This document shows, piece after piece, positions 19,113 through 27,506 of a stretch of 64,000 nt of DNA. The stretch comes from JAAUQA01 sp036351435. Its GTDB lineage: Bacteria > Pseudomonadota > Gammaproteobacteria > Competibacterales > Competibacteraceae. The notes under the pieces are model-generated. The model searched no databases and had not been told where the DNA came from. It saw nothing but the letters and a program-made list of their open reading frames with translations. The stretch covers positions 1 to 64,000 of the forward strand of contig JAZBPA010000002.1 of the NCBI GenBank assembly GCA_036351435.1. Reading direction: 5' to 3'. The translations under genes and the position numbers were made by a program. Numbering within the stretch: position 1 is the stretch's first letter; every line of letters starts with the position of its first letter.

Positions 19113-20246
19113 TCAAAGTCTCGGCACGTGGGTAGATGCCGCAGATCCGCAGTGATTCTTTTCGGCTATGGGCTTTTTTTTGTCGTTTTCAACGCCCGCT
19201 AGCTTCTGCCAGGCCCAATTCATGGCTAGAGAATACAAAGCAAATAATCCGATGAACCCGTAGAACAGAACGGAATCGGGTATCGCCCAATAGCCTCCGA
19301 GCACGCCTATTGCTCCTAACACAACAGAAATAATCAGTAAAACAGCAGTTGTGCTCGCTTCCGAGAACCCTATGCGCAAAAGCAAATGATGCAGGTGTTG
19401 GCGATCGGGCTCGAAAGGACTTCGCCTGTTTAACATCCGGTGCGTCATGAGGAAAACGGTATCCATCAACGGCAGCGCAAAAATCCAGACAGCGCTTATG
19501 GGCGCAAAGACGGGTTGCTCACCCTGAGAGAGCCGAATAAAAAACCAAGCCAGCATTAGTCCTATCATCATACTACCGGCGTCGCCCATAAAAACGGTCG
19601 CTCGATGGTGCCAAGGGTAGCGCAAATTGAAGCACAAAAACCCGCTTAGGGTAGCAGCTAACAGTAACAGTACACTCAATTCCAACAATTCCAACATGTG
19701 TTGGGAGGACAATGAGAGCGCGACAATTAACCACAAGGTAGCAACGATTCCGAATCCACCGGCTAAGCCATCAAGCCCGTCACTCATGTTGATCGCATTG
19801 ATGACACCGACCACGCAGAAAAGGGTAAACGGAATAGACCAAAAGTGTAGTTTTATTTCGCCTTGACTTAATAAGTTACCCAAAGTTTCCAAGGCTACTC
19901 CGTCGTAAAAAACGAATAGTAACGTTGCGGTGATTTGTGCCACGAATCGAGTGCTCGCCTTCGATTCGTGGAAATCGTCGTAAACCCCTGTAACCACAAC
20001 AACCAGCATGCCGGCTAACAATCCGATACAAGGCTCAAAAGATGAGGCAAGAGTTGGTATGGTCGTAGCGAGGGCTATGAACATCGCGACCCCGCCAATC
20101 AGGGGAACCGCACCCTGGTGATGTTTGCGTTGATCTGGTTCGTCTACCCAACCCCAGTAACGAGCAGGATATTGGAGCAGATAAATAGCGATGACGGTGA
20201 TTGAGAAAGTCAGTATTACATTAAAAATCCAAACAGTACTTATCAT
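19113..20246 (-). CDS. WecA-like undecaprenyl-phosphate N-acetylhexosamine-1-phosphate transferase
   Basis: MraY/WecA-family membrane enzyme that transfers a sugar-1-phosphate, typically GlcNAc-1-P, from UDP-sugar to undecaprenyl phosphate, starting O-antigen or other glycan synthesis. The 377-residue polytopic protein has about ten membrane helices, the DEPDQRKHH motif, the metal site GVYDDFHES, NAINMSDGLDGLAGG and the cytoplasmic RQHLHHLLLRIGF histidine motif diagnostic of WecA-type enzymes. The ATG at 20246 has AGGGG ten bases upstream. No glycan-assembly genes adjoin it, so which glycan it starts is unknown. The gene and its leader look more AT-rich than the neighbours by eye. Confidence 0.85.
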   Translation of the reverse strand: MISTVWIFNVILTFSITVIAIYLLQYPARYWGWVDEPDQRKHHQGAVPLIGGVAMFIALATTIPTLASSFEPCIGLLAGMLVVVVTGVYDDFHESKASTRFVAQITATLLFVFYDGVALETLGNLLSQGEIKLHFWSIPFTLFCVVGVINAINMSDGLDGLAGGFGIVATLWLIVALSLSSQHMLELLELSVLLLLAATLSGFLCFNLRYPWHHRATVFMGDAGSMMIGLMLAWFFIRLSQGEQPVFAPISAVWIFALPLMDTVFLMTHRMLNRRSPFEPDRQHLHHLLLRIGFSEASTTAVLLIISVVLGAIGVLGGYWAIPDSVLFYGFIGLFALYSLAMNWAWQKLAGVENDKKKPIAEKNHCGSAASTHVPRL

Positions 20247-20360
20247 TCCTAGTATTCCCCTGAGATAACTTTTTCTGGATTAACCTCCTTAGTAATAAGC
20301 ATTTTTTTAAATATTTATAGTTATTATCTTCTCCTATTTACCAACAGGCAGGCTAACCTG

Positions 20361-21140
20361 TCAACTCCATTCCAGCATCCGATACACTAACAATCCAAAA
20401 TATTCTCGCAGCCCTCGAGTCGTATCTGCCAGAGCTTCAGCATCCGGTAACCAGCGTAAAATGGTTTGTTCAGCTACCGGAACCACTTCAAAATCCGTCG
20501 GGGCGGGCTGTGCCTGAATACCCTGAGCACGGAAAGTGGCTAGTGCTCTGGGCATATGCAATGCTGAGGTAACCAGCAGGACCGAATCCAATCCTTCCTC
20601 ATGCAATAGGGGCTTGCTGTAAAGCGCATTTTGATGGGTATTCATGCTGGTCGTTTCCAACAAAACTACAGACTCCGGCACACCCAAGTCAGCTAGAAAC
20701 TGAACAATGGCAGGCGCTTCGGGTTGCCCCGAACCAAACCAGGGTAATCCACCGCCTGTGGCGAGAATTCGATTGGCTTTCCCGGCTTTATAAAGCTGTG
20801 CACCATACCAAATACGGTCCGCCGCAGATCCCAAATCGAAGGTTAACCGATACGGCGGTGAGGCGGGCTGCATACCGCCACCCAGTATTACAATAGCATC
20901 GGCGCTGGGTAAATCAGCGATAGGAACGGGGAGATAGGTGCGTTCCAATGGTGCTCTCAGAAAGTCCGAGAAAGCCGGCGTGGCGCATAGCCACAGCCAG
21001 CTCAGTGACACAGCCAAACATAGACCGCCCAAACGATGTCGTCGCCGCCAAAATAACAGCCCGGCCACTATGCTCAGCACCAGAGATTGCGTCAGTGGAT
21101 ACACCAGCTGCGCAAGAATTTTCGTCAACAAAACGCTCAT
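20361..21140 (-). CDS. ElyC/SanA/YdcF-family envelope protein (DUF218)
   Basis: A 259-residue DUF218 protein with two N-terminal membrane helices (about residues 10-30 and 35-58) and a periplasmic domain. Its motifs are ADAIVILGGGMQ, ANRILATGGG, ETTSMNTHQNALYS and LLVTSALHMPRALATF. E. coli ElyC, the nearest named relative by architecture, is needed for envelope integrity at low temperature and affects lipid-carrier and peptidoglycan metabolism; its chemistry is unsettled. Its ATG overlaps the stop of the upstream StiP-type gene by four bases, so it seems to be the last gene of the ter-associated operon. Confidence 0.85.
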   Translation of the reverse strand: MSVLLTKILAQLVYPLTQSLVLSIVAGLLFWRRRHRLGGLCLAVSLSWLWLCATPAFSDFLRAPLERTYLPVPIADLPSADAIVILGGGMQPASPPYRLTFDLGSAADRIWYGAQLYKAGKANRILATGGGLPWFGSGQPEAPAIVQFLADLGVPESVVLLETTSMNTHQNALYSKPLLHEEGLDSVLLVTSALHMPRALATFRAQGIQAQPAPTDFEVVPVAEQTILRWLPDAEALADTTRGLREYFGLLVYRMLEWS

Positions 21141-22246
21141 TGGGGTCGGGCGGCACCGCTGTTTAATATCCTGATCAATGCAGTGGCATTGAAGGGCATT
21201 TCAGGGTCATAACGGATAACAACGCCTTTTTCCTCAGCCAATAATTGCAGATGGGTGACGTCTTGGTTGTCTTGATCTCGCAGCAGCAATAATCCCGGAA
21301 CTCTGCGTAGCATAACTCGGCTGGCTTCCAAAACCCCCGGCTTGATGTAGTTCACTTCTGCTATGCCGTATTCGCGTTGGATTTTCGCCAGATAGTCGTG
21401 GATTTGGGCGCGGCGTGCCGCTTTGTCCAAGACCGTTAACGGTTGCGGCGAAAAATCAGCCATCAGCGCATCTACAGTATCTAAAAACCACCGGCTGCGG
21501 TCATGAGCAAGCAAATGCTCGTAAACTACGCAGCCGTGAAAATCGCCCGGTAGAATTTGTTCATTAAGTATCGACCGCGATACCAAACCGGATACGGTGG
21601 CTCCCAGAATTCCTGATGGAATCGCATAGTCATCGTGGGTGGCGGCCACATCTGCAACACCGCCTAAATCGGCGATGACATACAGTGAGTCATTCAACTG
21701 CGGGCTTTGCTCAGCATTCCAAGCGGCAATGGATTGTTTCAATTCTCGGGTGATGACCCCCTTGGCGGTCCAACCGTCGATAAAGACCACGCCTTCCGCA
21801 GGACGTTGTGCTTGGTGGAGGATATAAGCTAAGGCCCGTTCGTCGATACCACGATCACGAATAATGGAGATCGAATAATGTTTGGACTTAACGCTAAGTC
21901 GCGTCAACGCACGCTGCACTAGCGCACCGATTGGTGTTCCGGCACGGGCCAAGGAAACTAAAGTTACCGGTTCAGGACGTGAACGGCGAATGTTTTCGGC
22001 CAGATTCAGCACATCTTGGGCAAGCCGCGCCTTATAACGATTAGTTAAGTGCAAGAATAAATCGCTATATACGGGACTGACCGGTCCTTCATGGGTGATC
22101 ATTTCTGAATAATGGCGTTGTCCGCTCTGAATCAGGTGTTCTTTCTCGGCAACCGTGACGTGTGGAGGTTCAATGGGTTTGAGCAGGAACAAGCAATCTT
22201 CTGGAGCGTAGCTGCCGGAGATGGGCGCATTAAACGGCGGATTCAC
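21137..22246 (-). CDS. StiP/PRTase_1 protein with C-terminal PELOTA-like RNA-binding domain
   Basis: A 369-residue protein of the family annotated as cysteine protease StiP, which comparative work places among phosphoribosyltransferase-like proteins of tellurite-resistance (Ter) gene neighbourhoods. Visible features are YSEMITHEGPVSPVY, LHLTNRYKARLAQDV, TLVSLARAGTPIGALVQR, IIRDRGIDERALAYIL and FIDGWTAKGVITREL in the N-terminal 270 residues. A C-terminal domain of roughly 80 residues (LRDQDNQDVTHLQLLAEEKG) resembles the PELOTA RNA-binding module. It overlaps the HAD gene by four bases and the ElyC-like gene by four. The biochemical activity has not been established for this family as far as I know. 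Confidence 0.82.
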   Translation of the reverse strand: MNPPFNAPISGSYAPEDCLFLLKPIEPPHVTVAEKEHLIQSGQRHYSEMITHEGPVSPVYSDLFLHLTNRYKARLAQDVLNLAENIRRSRPEPVTLVSLARAGTPIGALVQRALTRLSVKSKHYSISIIRDRGIDERALAYILHQAQRPAEGVVFIDGWTAKGVITRELKQSIAAWNAEQSPQLNDSLYVIADLGGVADVAATHDDYAIPSGILGATVSGLVSRSILNEQILPGDFHGCVVYEHLLAHDRSRWFLDTVDALMADFSPQPLTVLDKAARRAQIHDYLAKIQREYGIAEVNYIKPGVLEASRVMLRRVPGLLLLRDQDNQDVTHLQLLAEEKGVVIRYDPEMPFNATALIRILNSGAARPQ

Positions 22247-22992
22247 CCCCAGGACTCCTGAATCTGACTATCGCGAGGGGTGATAGCGTAATGACAAAGC
22301 CGCAAAAACGGCAGATCGGTAATGCTGTCCCCGAGACCGAGAAACAACGGTTCGGCGTCTGTTTCCGTAAAACGGCGCATCAGAAATTCCACTGCGTTTT
22401 CCTTGCTGGCGAACGGGGGTAACAGAGCCATGTTTTGCCCGTTCCGATGAACCTGAACGTCTTCTCCTTGCCAGATTTCGCTAGCATAACAGGCAACCTG
22501 TTCCAGGTCCGATTCATCGCCTTTGATAGACACGTAGACCGGTAAATCATGATCTTCAATAACGCGACAGCGTAGCACCAGCCTGCTGCGCTCAATCCAT
22601 TGATTAATTTGCTGTGATGCTGTCTCCATCCGTTCGGCCCAGTCACCGTATCGGGCCTGACAGGCTATCAGCCATGCGGTATCCGGTTGGCCTTCTGGAG
22701 TCAAAATCAGGGCACCATGACTGGTGACACAGTAGTTGGTAAAGCGCAAGTGAACGCGTTCCAACGCCGTCGTGTTGCGTCCCGTCACGGGGATGACGGT
22801 ACCTTGCTCGAACAAGGTCAGCAATAATTTTTGTGCCCCGGTGAAGTAGGATAAGGTCTGTCCGTGACGGTCCATCGCAGCAGCAAACAAACTCGTTTGT
22901 TCAGGGCATTTGCGCCCGGTTTGGAACAGACTATCGTCGAGATCCGTGAAAATATAAACTGCTTGTTGCAAGCGGTCAGCCGATTTGTTCAT
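22243..22992 (-). CDS. HAD-superfamily hydrolase of the ter-associated set
   Basis: A 249-residue Cof-like HAD phosphatase. Motif I is IFTDLDDSLF (nucleophile Asp of DLDDS), motif II is IPVTGRNTTA, and the lysine and acidic motifs are in ASKENAVEFL and FLGLGDSITDLPFL. A cap domain lies between about residues 80 and 170. It lies three bases after the PRTase_2-TRSP gene and overlaps the StiP-type gene, so all three are probably translated together. In known Ter neighbourhoods a HAD enzyme accompanies the PRTases and is proposed to dephosphorylate a nucleotide-like intermediate; that role is inference here. Confidence 0.85.
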   Translation of the reverse strand: MNKSADRLQQAVYIFTDLDDSLFQTGRKCPEQTSLFAAAMDRHGQTLSYFTGAQKLLLTLFEQGTVIPVTGRNTTALERVHLRFTNYCVTSHGALILTPEGQPDTAWLIACQARYGDWAERMETASQQINQWIERSRLVLRCRVIEDHDLPVYVSIKGDESDLEQVACYASEIWQGEDVQVHRNGQNMALLPPFASKENAVEFLMRRFTETDAEPLFLGLGDSITDLPFLRLCHYAITPRDSQIQESWG

Positions 22993-22995
22993 GAG

Positions 22996-24102
22996 TTAGT
23001 CACCCTGCTTTAGGGCCCAGATGTGCGCATTTACCAGTTCCGGAAAACGGTGATTAGCGGCCATGGCAGGGTGCTCGTAGGCCACGATGACCTGCCGGTC
23101 GCGCGGCAGATTGTAAATGTAATTGACGATACCTTCATCGTGTTCATCGTTGAAAACTAATTTTTTTCGAATGGCTTCCCCCTCCAAAATGGGCGAGCGG
23201 GTGGTGGACTGGAACAGCACATCGTGACCGCGCTGTTCCAAATTTTCGGCGGTTAAAAACGGCGCAAAAGTAAATTCGCCAGTGCCGACCACCACCAACG
23301 GCCCCGCTGGAATCTCATTTATGGGCAATGAAACTGCGTCATCTGGCATCAGCAACCCGGTGCGTCCGGTATCGGCTCGGGCATGGTGACTCGGCTGGCA
23401 GGCTTCCAATCCGGGTGGTGATCCCGGTTGGAAAGCGGGATTGGCCTCAAAAACAAATTCGCCCTCCAAAAGATTGATGAATTGGAGGGATGGGGCAAAT
23501 TCCTGCACTAAATCATGCTGACGATATTCGCTGAGCCAATTAATAATGGAGACCCAACGGAGCTGGGTCAATTGAGGCATTTGCGAGGCGACGCCTTGAG
23601 CCAATAATTGTAATGTCCTGCCGGTACTGATTTCGTCATCCACCAGAACCAGACTTCGCGCTTGTCGGAACAGAGACTCCCGCTTTTCTTGGGGTGAATA
23701 CAGAATATAATCCGGCGCATGGCTGTGGTTTTCATCGAAGCGGATCAAAACCGGGATGTCGAGGTGGTGACGGGTTGTGTGCAGATAGAACACGTCGTCT
23801 CCGGCAGTACCTCGCGCCAAACTATGAGCTACCCCGGCACCCAGACCAGTAGCAGTTTCTGCCATACCGATCACTACCACTGGTTTGGGCAATTTTCCTA
23901 AAGTCTCCGCTAGCCTATCATAGACCTGGCGCATCCGGCTGGGCCGGCAGGGAATATGCTTGCCGAGCACCTTGGAGACAAATAAAAACCCACGCTTGGG
24001 GTTATGGCGCGAGGCGAAGTCCACTAGTGTTTCCATGGGTAATTCTTCCCGGCGCGTGTTGATGTGCAGTGTGCCCGCCCGCAGGCTAATTTGATAATCC
24101 AA
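22996..24102 (-). CDS. Phosphoribosyltransferase with C-terminal TRSP domain
   Basis: A 368-residue protein with an N-terminal PRTase_2 domain and a C-terminal TRSP domain (named for a conserved motif C-terminal to PRTase_2). The PRTase domain has FASRHNPKRGFLFVSKVLGKHIPC, GMAETATGLGAGVAHSL and the PRPP-binding LVLVDDEISTGRTLQLL. The TRSP part has VVVGTGEFTFAPFLTAENLEQRGHDVLFQSTTRSPI. Translation most likely starts at TTG 24102, five bases after a GAGG site; an ATG 22 codons in would remove a segment that looks native. It is the first gene of the operon and belongs to the Ter-linked biosynthetic set. Confidence 0.85.
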   Translation of the reverse strand: MDYQISLRAGTLHINTRREELPMETLVDFASRHNPKRGFLFVSKVLGKHIPCRPSRMRQVYDRLAETLGKLPKPVVVIGMAETATGLGAGVAHSLARGTAGDDVFYLHTTRHHLDIPVLIRFDENHSHAPDYILYSPQEKRESLFRQARSLVLVDDEISTGRTLQLLAQGVASQMPQLTQLRWVSIINWLSEYRQHDLVQEFAPSLQFINLLEGEFVFEANPAFQPGSPPGLEACQPSHHARADTGRTGLLMPDDAVSLPINEIPAGPLVVVGTGEFTFAPFLTAENLEQRGHDVLFQSTTRSPILEGEAIRKKLVFNDEHDEGIVNYIYNLPRDRQVIVAYEHPAMAANHRFPELVNAHIWALKQGD

Positions 24103-24263
24103 GATGACCTCGGTCAGAAAAACTCAGGTGCCGATTGCTAACACTCTCAGCAAGGTTTTTTATCTGTCTACTGGGAACAATTCAGTCTTTTGCTAGACTA
24201 GCTTTAATACAAGGAAGAAAAACAATAGGTATCGATTTTATTCTGTCGCCTGAGGGTGCAGCC

Positions 24264-24485
24264 ATGTTCATACTCAGACCACCAGCTAATATGCCGGAAC
24301 AAGAGCGGATCAAACACGCCAGTTTTCGCCGCTACACCGACAAATACCGCAAAAAGCAACGTCTTGTCCGTGATCTATGGATTGTTAGCGGTTTAGCGAT
24401 GTTATGTGCACCGCTCAATGTTTTGGTTGCTTTAGCCTTGGGCACCACATTGTTGGCCTTCACCATCCTGGACGAGACACCCTGA
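24264..24485 (+). CDS. Hypothetical small membrane protein
   Basis: A 73-residue protein I do not recognise. A basic, charged N-terminal half (ERIKHASFRRYTDKYRKKQR) is followed by two short hydrophobic stretches at about residues 35-68 (IVSGLAMLCAPLNVLVALALGTTLLAFTIL). The topology is probably a helical hairpin in the inner membrane. The ATG at 24264 is preferred because TGAGGGTG precedes it; the frame is open further upstream. It lies alone between the divergent ter-associated operon and the convergent nitroreductase gene. Confidence 0.5.
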   Translation: MFILRPPANMPEQERIKHASFRRYTDKYRKKQRLVRDLWIVSGLAMLCAPLNVLVALALGTTLLAFTILDETP

Positions 24486-24515
24486 AGTCATCTCTATCGC
24501 TATGTTTGAGGTCGC

Positions 24516-25091
24516 TCAGGGTAGCTCTACTAGAATCTCACTGACCGGCTTGCGAGGTGTTTGCGGTATCTCGGCTGGGTAGCCGTACCAAAGTAAACCG
24601 ACAACGGTTTCAAGCTCAGGATCGACCCAAATCAGATCGTAAAAAGCGGGATCACGCGTCACGGGGCCGGTGGTCCATTTCACCCCGACGTTTTGGCTCC
24701 ACAAATAAAGTGACAGGTTTTGGATGGCGCAGCAGCAGGCGGCGTAGTCTTCGCGAGATTGTAATGGATCCGAGGCGTTTTCGCAGGTGACGACTAACCA
24801 GCCGGGAACGGCTGACCACCTCGCCCATTTGGCCTGCCCTGCTTGTTCGCCTTTTTTCCGGCTGATTATTTCCGCGTTAAGCCGGGCGATGGCCTGCGCA
24901 GTTTCCTTCCCCAAGAGATAAAAATGCCAAGGCTCGGTCAACAGGTGGTTGGGCGCCCAGCGGGCTAGATCGATAGCCTGCTGTATCAGAGTCTGCGGCG
25001 GTTTTTCGGGTCGAAAATCGTGAATGGTACGGCGGGAACGGATCAGTTCGTCGATAGACGTTGCAGGTTTAACAGTGGATGATGTTGTCAC
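24516..25091 (-). CDS. Nitroreductase family protein
   Basis: FMN-dependent NAD(P)H oxidoreductase of the nitroreductase fold; the 191-residue length matches small YdjA-type members. Features are the N-terminal RSRRTIHDFRPEKPPQ, the FMN-contacting ARWAPNHLLTEPWHFYLL, the dimer segment EDYAACCCAIQNLSLYLW and GVKWTTGPVTRD, and the C-terminal VVGLLWYGYP. The start is GTG at 25091. A cluster of three cysteines (CCC) lies at the expected dimer interface helix. It is followed toward the minus strand by nothing in the same operon. The physiological substrate is unknown. Confidence 0.87.
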   Translation of the reverse strand: MTTSSTVKPATSIDELIRSRRTIHDFRPEKPPQTLIQQAIDLARWAPNHLLTEPWHFYLLGKETAQAIARLNAEIISRKKGEQAGQAKWARWSAVPGWLVVTCENASDPLQSREDYAACCCAIQNLSLYLWSQNVGVKWTTGPVTRDPAFYDLIWVDPELETVVGLLWYGYPAEIPQTPRKPVSEILVELP

Positions 25092-25126
25092 GCGACTACT
25101 CTTTCAGTTTGTTAATCTGCAGGTAT

Positions 25127-25357
25127 TCACACTTTACGCATGAGAAAGTAAAAGCTACCGTTGTCCTCGCCAGATTCCAGTAAGTCATTCCCTGTTTGCT
25201 TGGCAAATGCAGTGAAATCCTTGACCGAGCCGGGATCAGTGGCGATGATGCGCAATAACTGACCGCTGTGCAAACCCGCTAGCGCTTTTTTAGCTTTTAG
25301 TATGGGCAATGGACAATTCAGCCCTGAAGTATCTAACTCGCAATCAATAGTCATCAT
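25127..25357 (-). CDS. tusA: Sulfurtransferase TusA family protein
   Basis: Small sulfur carrier of 76 residues with the family motif DTSGLNCPLPILKAKKAL, in which the CPxP cysteine would hold a persulfide. TusA relays sulfur for tRNA 2-thiouridine synthesis and, in sulfur-oxidising bacteria, within cytoplasmic sulfur oxidation. No dsr, rhd or tusBCD genes are nearby, so which role applies here is open. The ATG codons at 25357 and 25354 are both plausible starts. It is upstream of the nitroreductase gene in the same direction, 35 bases apart. Confidence 0.88.
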   Translation of the reverse strand: MMTIDCELDTSGLNCPLPILKAKKALAGLHSGQLLRIIATDPGSVKDFTAFAKQTGNDLLESGEDNGSFYFLMRKV

Positions 25358-25495
25358 TCATATCTCCACTTGCGAAGTACTGTAACGCTGATGCACCCAA
25401 TTTAACAGACACTATCCGTTGAGTAACCCAGGAACCTGGAGCGCTTCGATTGTGTCTCAAAGTTAATCAATCTGTCGATTATTTAGCTAAAAACC

Positions 25496-26947
25496 GTGTT
25501 GAAATTCCTTATGTCCTGCCTTGTAATCTTGTTGTCGCTTGCATCATCTGTTGTTTCGGCACAGTCTCTGGCGCTACCAGATTTTGGGGATCCTTCCCGT
25601 CAATACCTGAGCAGTCAAGACGAACGCCGGTTAGGTTTGTCAGTTGTGCGCCGGTTGCGTGATCGTGGCCTACTCTTGGAAGATGTGCAGTTAAATGAAT
25701 ACCTCAATTCGCTGGGTCAGCGGATCGCCGCCCATGCGAATTATGATGGCACTCCCTTTACCTTTTTTTGGATCAACGATTCGGCGATCAATGCCTTTGC
25801 TACACCGGGTGGATTTATCGGTGTCAATGCCGGGTTGTTCTTGGCTACCCGCAATGAAGACGAATTAGCTGGAGTGGTTGCCCATGAAATCGCGCATGTG
25901 GCGCAACGGCATATCGCCCGCGCTTTCGCCGCCACCCAACGCTTAGCATTGCCGGTAGCAGCGGCGATGATCGCTTCTGCGATACTGGCGGCATCCACAG
26001 ATAGTGATGTGGGTCGGGCTGCCCTTGCCGGGACCGCAGCTGCCAGTACCCAACGGCAAATCAATTTTACCCGAGCGAATGAGCAGGAAGCTGATCGGGT
26101 CGGCACGCAATTGTTGGCGAGGGCGGGTTTTGATCCTAATGGCGTAGCCGGCTTCTTCGGGCGTCTGCAACAGTTGTCCGGCAGTTCGGCCAATCAAGTG
26201 CCGGAATATTTGCTGACCCATCCGTTCCCCTCCAGTCGCGCGGCTGATACTCAGGATCGTCAAGCACCTATTCGATCTCGTAGCTCACCGCGTGATTCAA
26301 AAGCGTATTATTTGGCAAAAACGCGTCTCAATGTGTTGACCAATACCCAAACTAGCGAATTGGTGCGTCGCTTCGAAACCGTCCTGAATAATGGTGACTA
26401 TAAGCGGGAAGCTGCCGAACGTTATGGCTACGCCCTGGCGTTGAAGCGAGCCGGCCGTTATAGCGAGGCGCAAAGAGAAATCAACCGCCTACGCAAAAGC
26501 GATCCCAATAATCTGGCGTTTCGCATTGAAGAGGCGGAGCTGGCTCTGGCGCAGGGAGATCGCGCGCAAGCTTGGCGGCTGTTTGAAGACACAAGAGCAC
26601 TGTATCCTGACGATTTCACAGTTGCCATGCATTATGGGCGCGCCCTAGCAACGCAGGGGGACCCGCATCAAGCACAACAGATATTAGAACCCCATCTACG
26701 CCGCCAAGGCAATAATGCCTCGTTGCACGCGCTCTACGCACAAGCCGCTCAACGCACCGGCGATACGGCAACGACCCATGCGACTTTGGCGGAATACCAC
26801 TACTTGAATGGGGAGTTGACTCAAGCGATTGAGCAAGTTGAGCTCGGTCTCAGGGATGTAACCGCCACTCCGTACCAACTGGCCCGGTTGAGAGCACAAC
26901 TCAAGCAGTTTCGGGAAGAACAAAACACGCAAGGCAGCCTGCCTTAG
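25496..26947 (+). CDS. bepA: Beta-barrel assembly-enhancing protease BepA (M48, TPR)
   Basis: Periplasmic zinc metalloprotease and chaperone that promotes LptD maturation or degrades stalled outer-membrane proteins. The 483-residue product has a signal peptide (LKFLMSCLVILLSLASSVVSAQ) and the M48 motif VVAHEIAHVAQRH. The third ligand region is ANEQEADRVGTQLL, and a TPR-rich C-terminal half follows from about residue 300. The start is GTG at 25496, with TTG 25499 and ATG 25511 as alternatives. Its stop codon overlaps the stop of the opposing phaR gene (26944-26947). Confidence 0.92.
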   Translation: MLKFLMSCLVILLSLASSVVSAQSLALPDFGDPSRQYLSSQDERRLGLSVVRRLRDRGLLLEDVQLNEYLNSLGQRIAAHANYDGTPFTFFWINDSAINAFATPGGFIGVNAGLFLATRNEDELAGVVAHEIAHVAQRHIARAFAATQRLALPVAAAMIASAILAASTDSDVGRAALAGTAAASTQRQINFTRANEQEADRVGTQLLARAGFDPNGVAGFFGRLQQLSGSSANQVPEYLLTHPFPSSRAADTQDRQAPIRSRSSPRDSKAYYLAKTRLNVLTNTQTSELVRRFETVLNNGDYKREAAERYGYALALKRAGRYSEAQREINRLRKSDPNNLAFRIEEAELALAQGDRAQAWRLFEDTRALYPDDFTVAMHYGRALATQGDPHQAQQILEPHLRRQGNNASLHALYAQAAQRTGDTATTHATLAEYHYLNGELTQAIEQVELGLRDVTATPYQLARLRAQLKQFREEQNTQGSLP

Positions 26948-27459
26948 TTATTCTGTTCGCGGTCAGTCGATTCATCCGCTGGGGTAGGAGGAGGTTCTTC
27001 TGCTGCAGTTCCGCCATCACTGTGTTGCTGGTATAGGCGTTCATTCATAGATTGCCAGATCGCCAGGTTGCGTTCCGCCAAGTCGGACAGTATGGAGAGC
27101 GGGTTTTGCCCTATGAAATTGCGCATCTGATCGCGCACTAAATGCTGTTGATCAATAAACGCCTGCAGGCTTTTCTCCAAGTAATTCCCCATCATTCCTT
27201 GCAGAGTATCTCCATAGAATCGAATGATATGGGCCAGCACTTCCGTGGTAAAAATAGGATTACCCTGTTCTTCTTGTTCACTAATGATTTGCAACAGTAT
27301 GCTGCGGGTAATATCGGCGTTGGAGCGCGCATCAATGACACGGAAAGCAATATGATCCAGAACTAACCGGCGAACGTCTTCCAGGGTGATATAGCTGCTG
27401 ATAACGGTATCATACAGCCGCCGGTTCGGATATTTTTTGATAATCCTTGATTCACTCAT
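26944..27459 (-). CDS. phaR: Polyhydroxyalkanoate synthesis repressor PhaR
   Basis: Autoregulatory repressor that senses PHA granules and controls phasin and pha genes. The 171-residue protein opens with the PHB DNA-binding domain (IIKKYPNRRLYDTVISSYITL, then EDVRRLV), followed by a PHB-accumulation regulatory domain (TTEVLAHIIRFYGDTLQGMMGNYLEKSL). The acidic, proline-rich tail is low complexity. It is the last gene of phaA-phaB-phaR on the minus strand, 47 bases after phaB. PHA synthase genes (phaC, phaE) are not in the window. Confidence 0.93.
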   Translation of the reverse strand: MSESRIIKKYPNRRLYDTVISSYITLEDVRRLVLDHIAFRVIDARSNADITRSILLQIISEQEEQGNPIFTTEVLAHIIRFYGDTLQGMMGNYLEKSLQAFIDQQHLVRDQMRNFIGQNPLSILSDLAERNLAIWQSMNERLYQQHSDGGTAAEEPPPTPADESTDREQNN

Positions 27460-27506
27460 TATTCATTTCAATATGCACTGCGACGCCAGTTCGCATCGTT
27501 GGAGCG

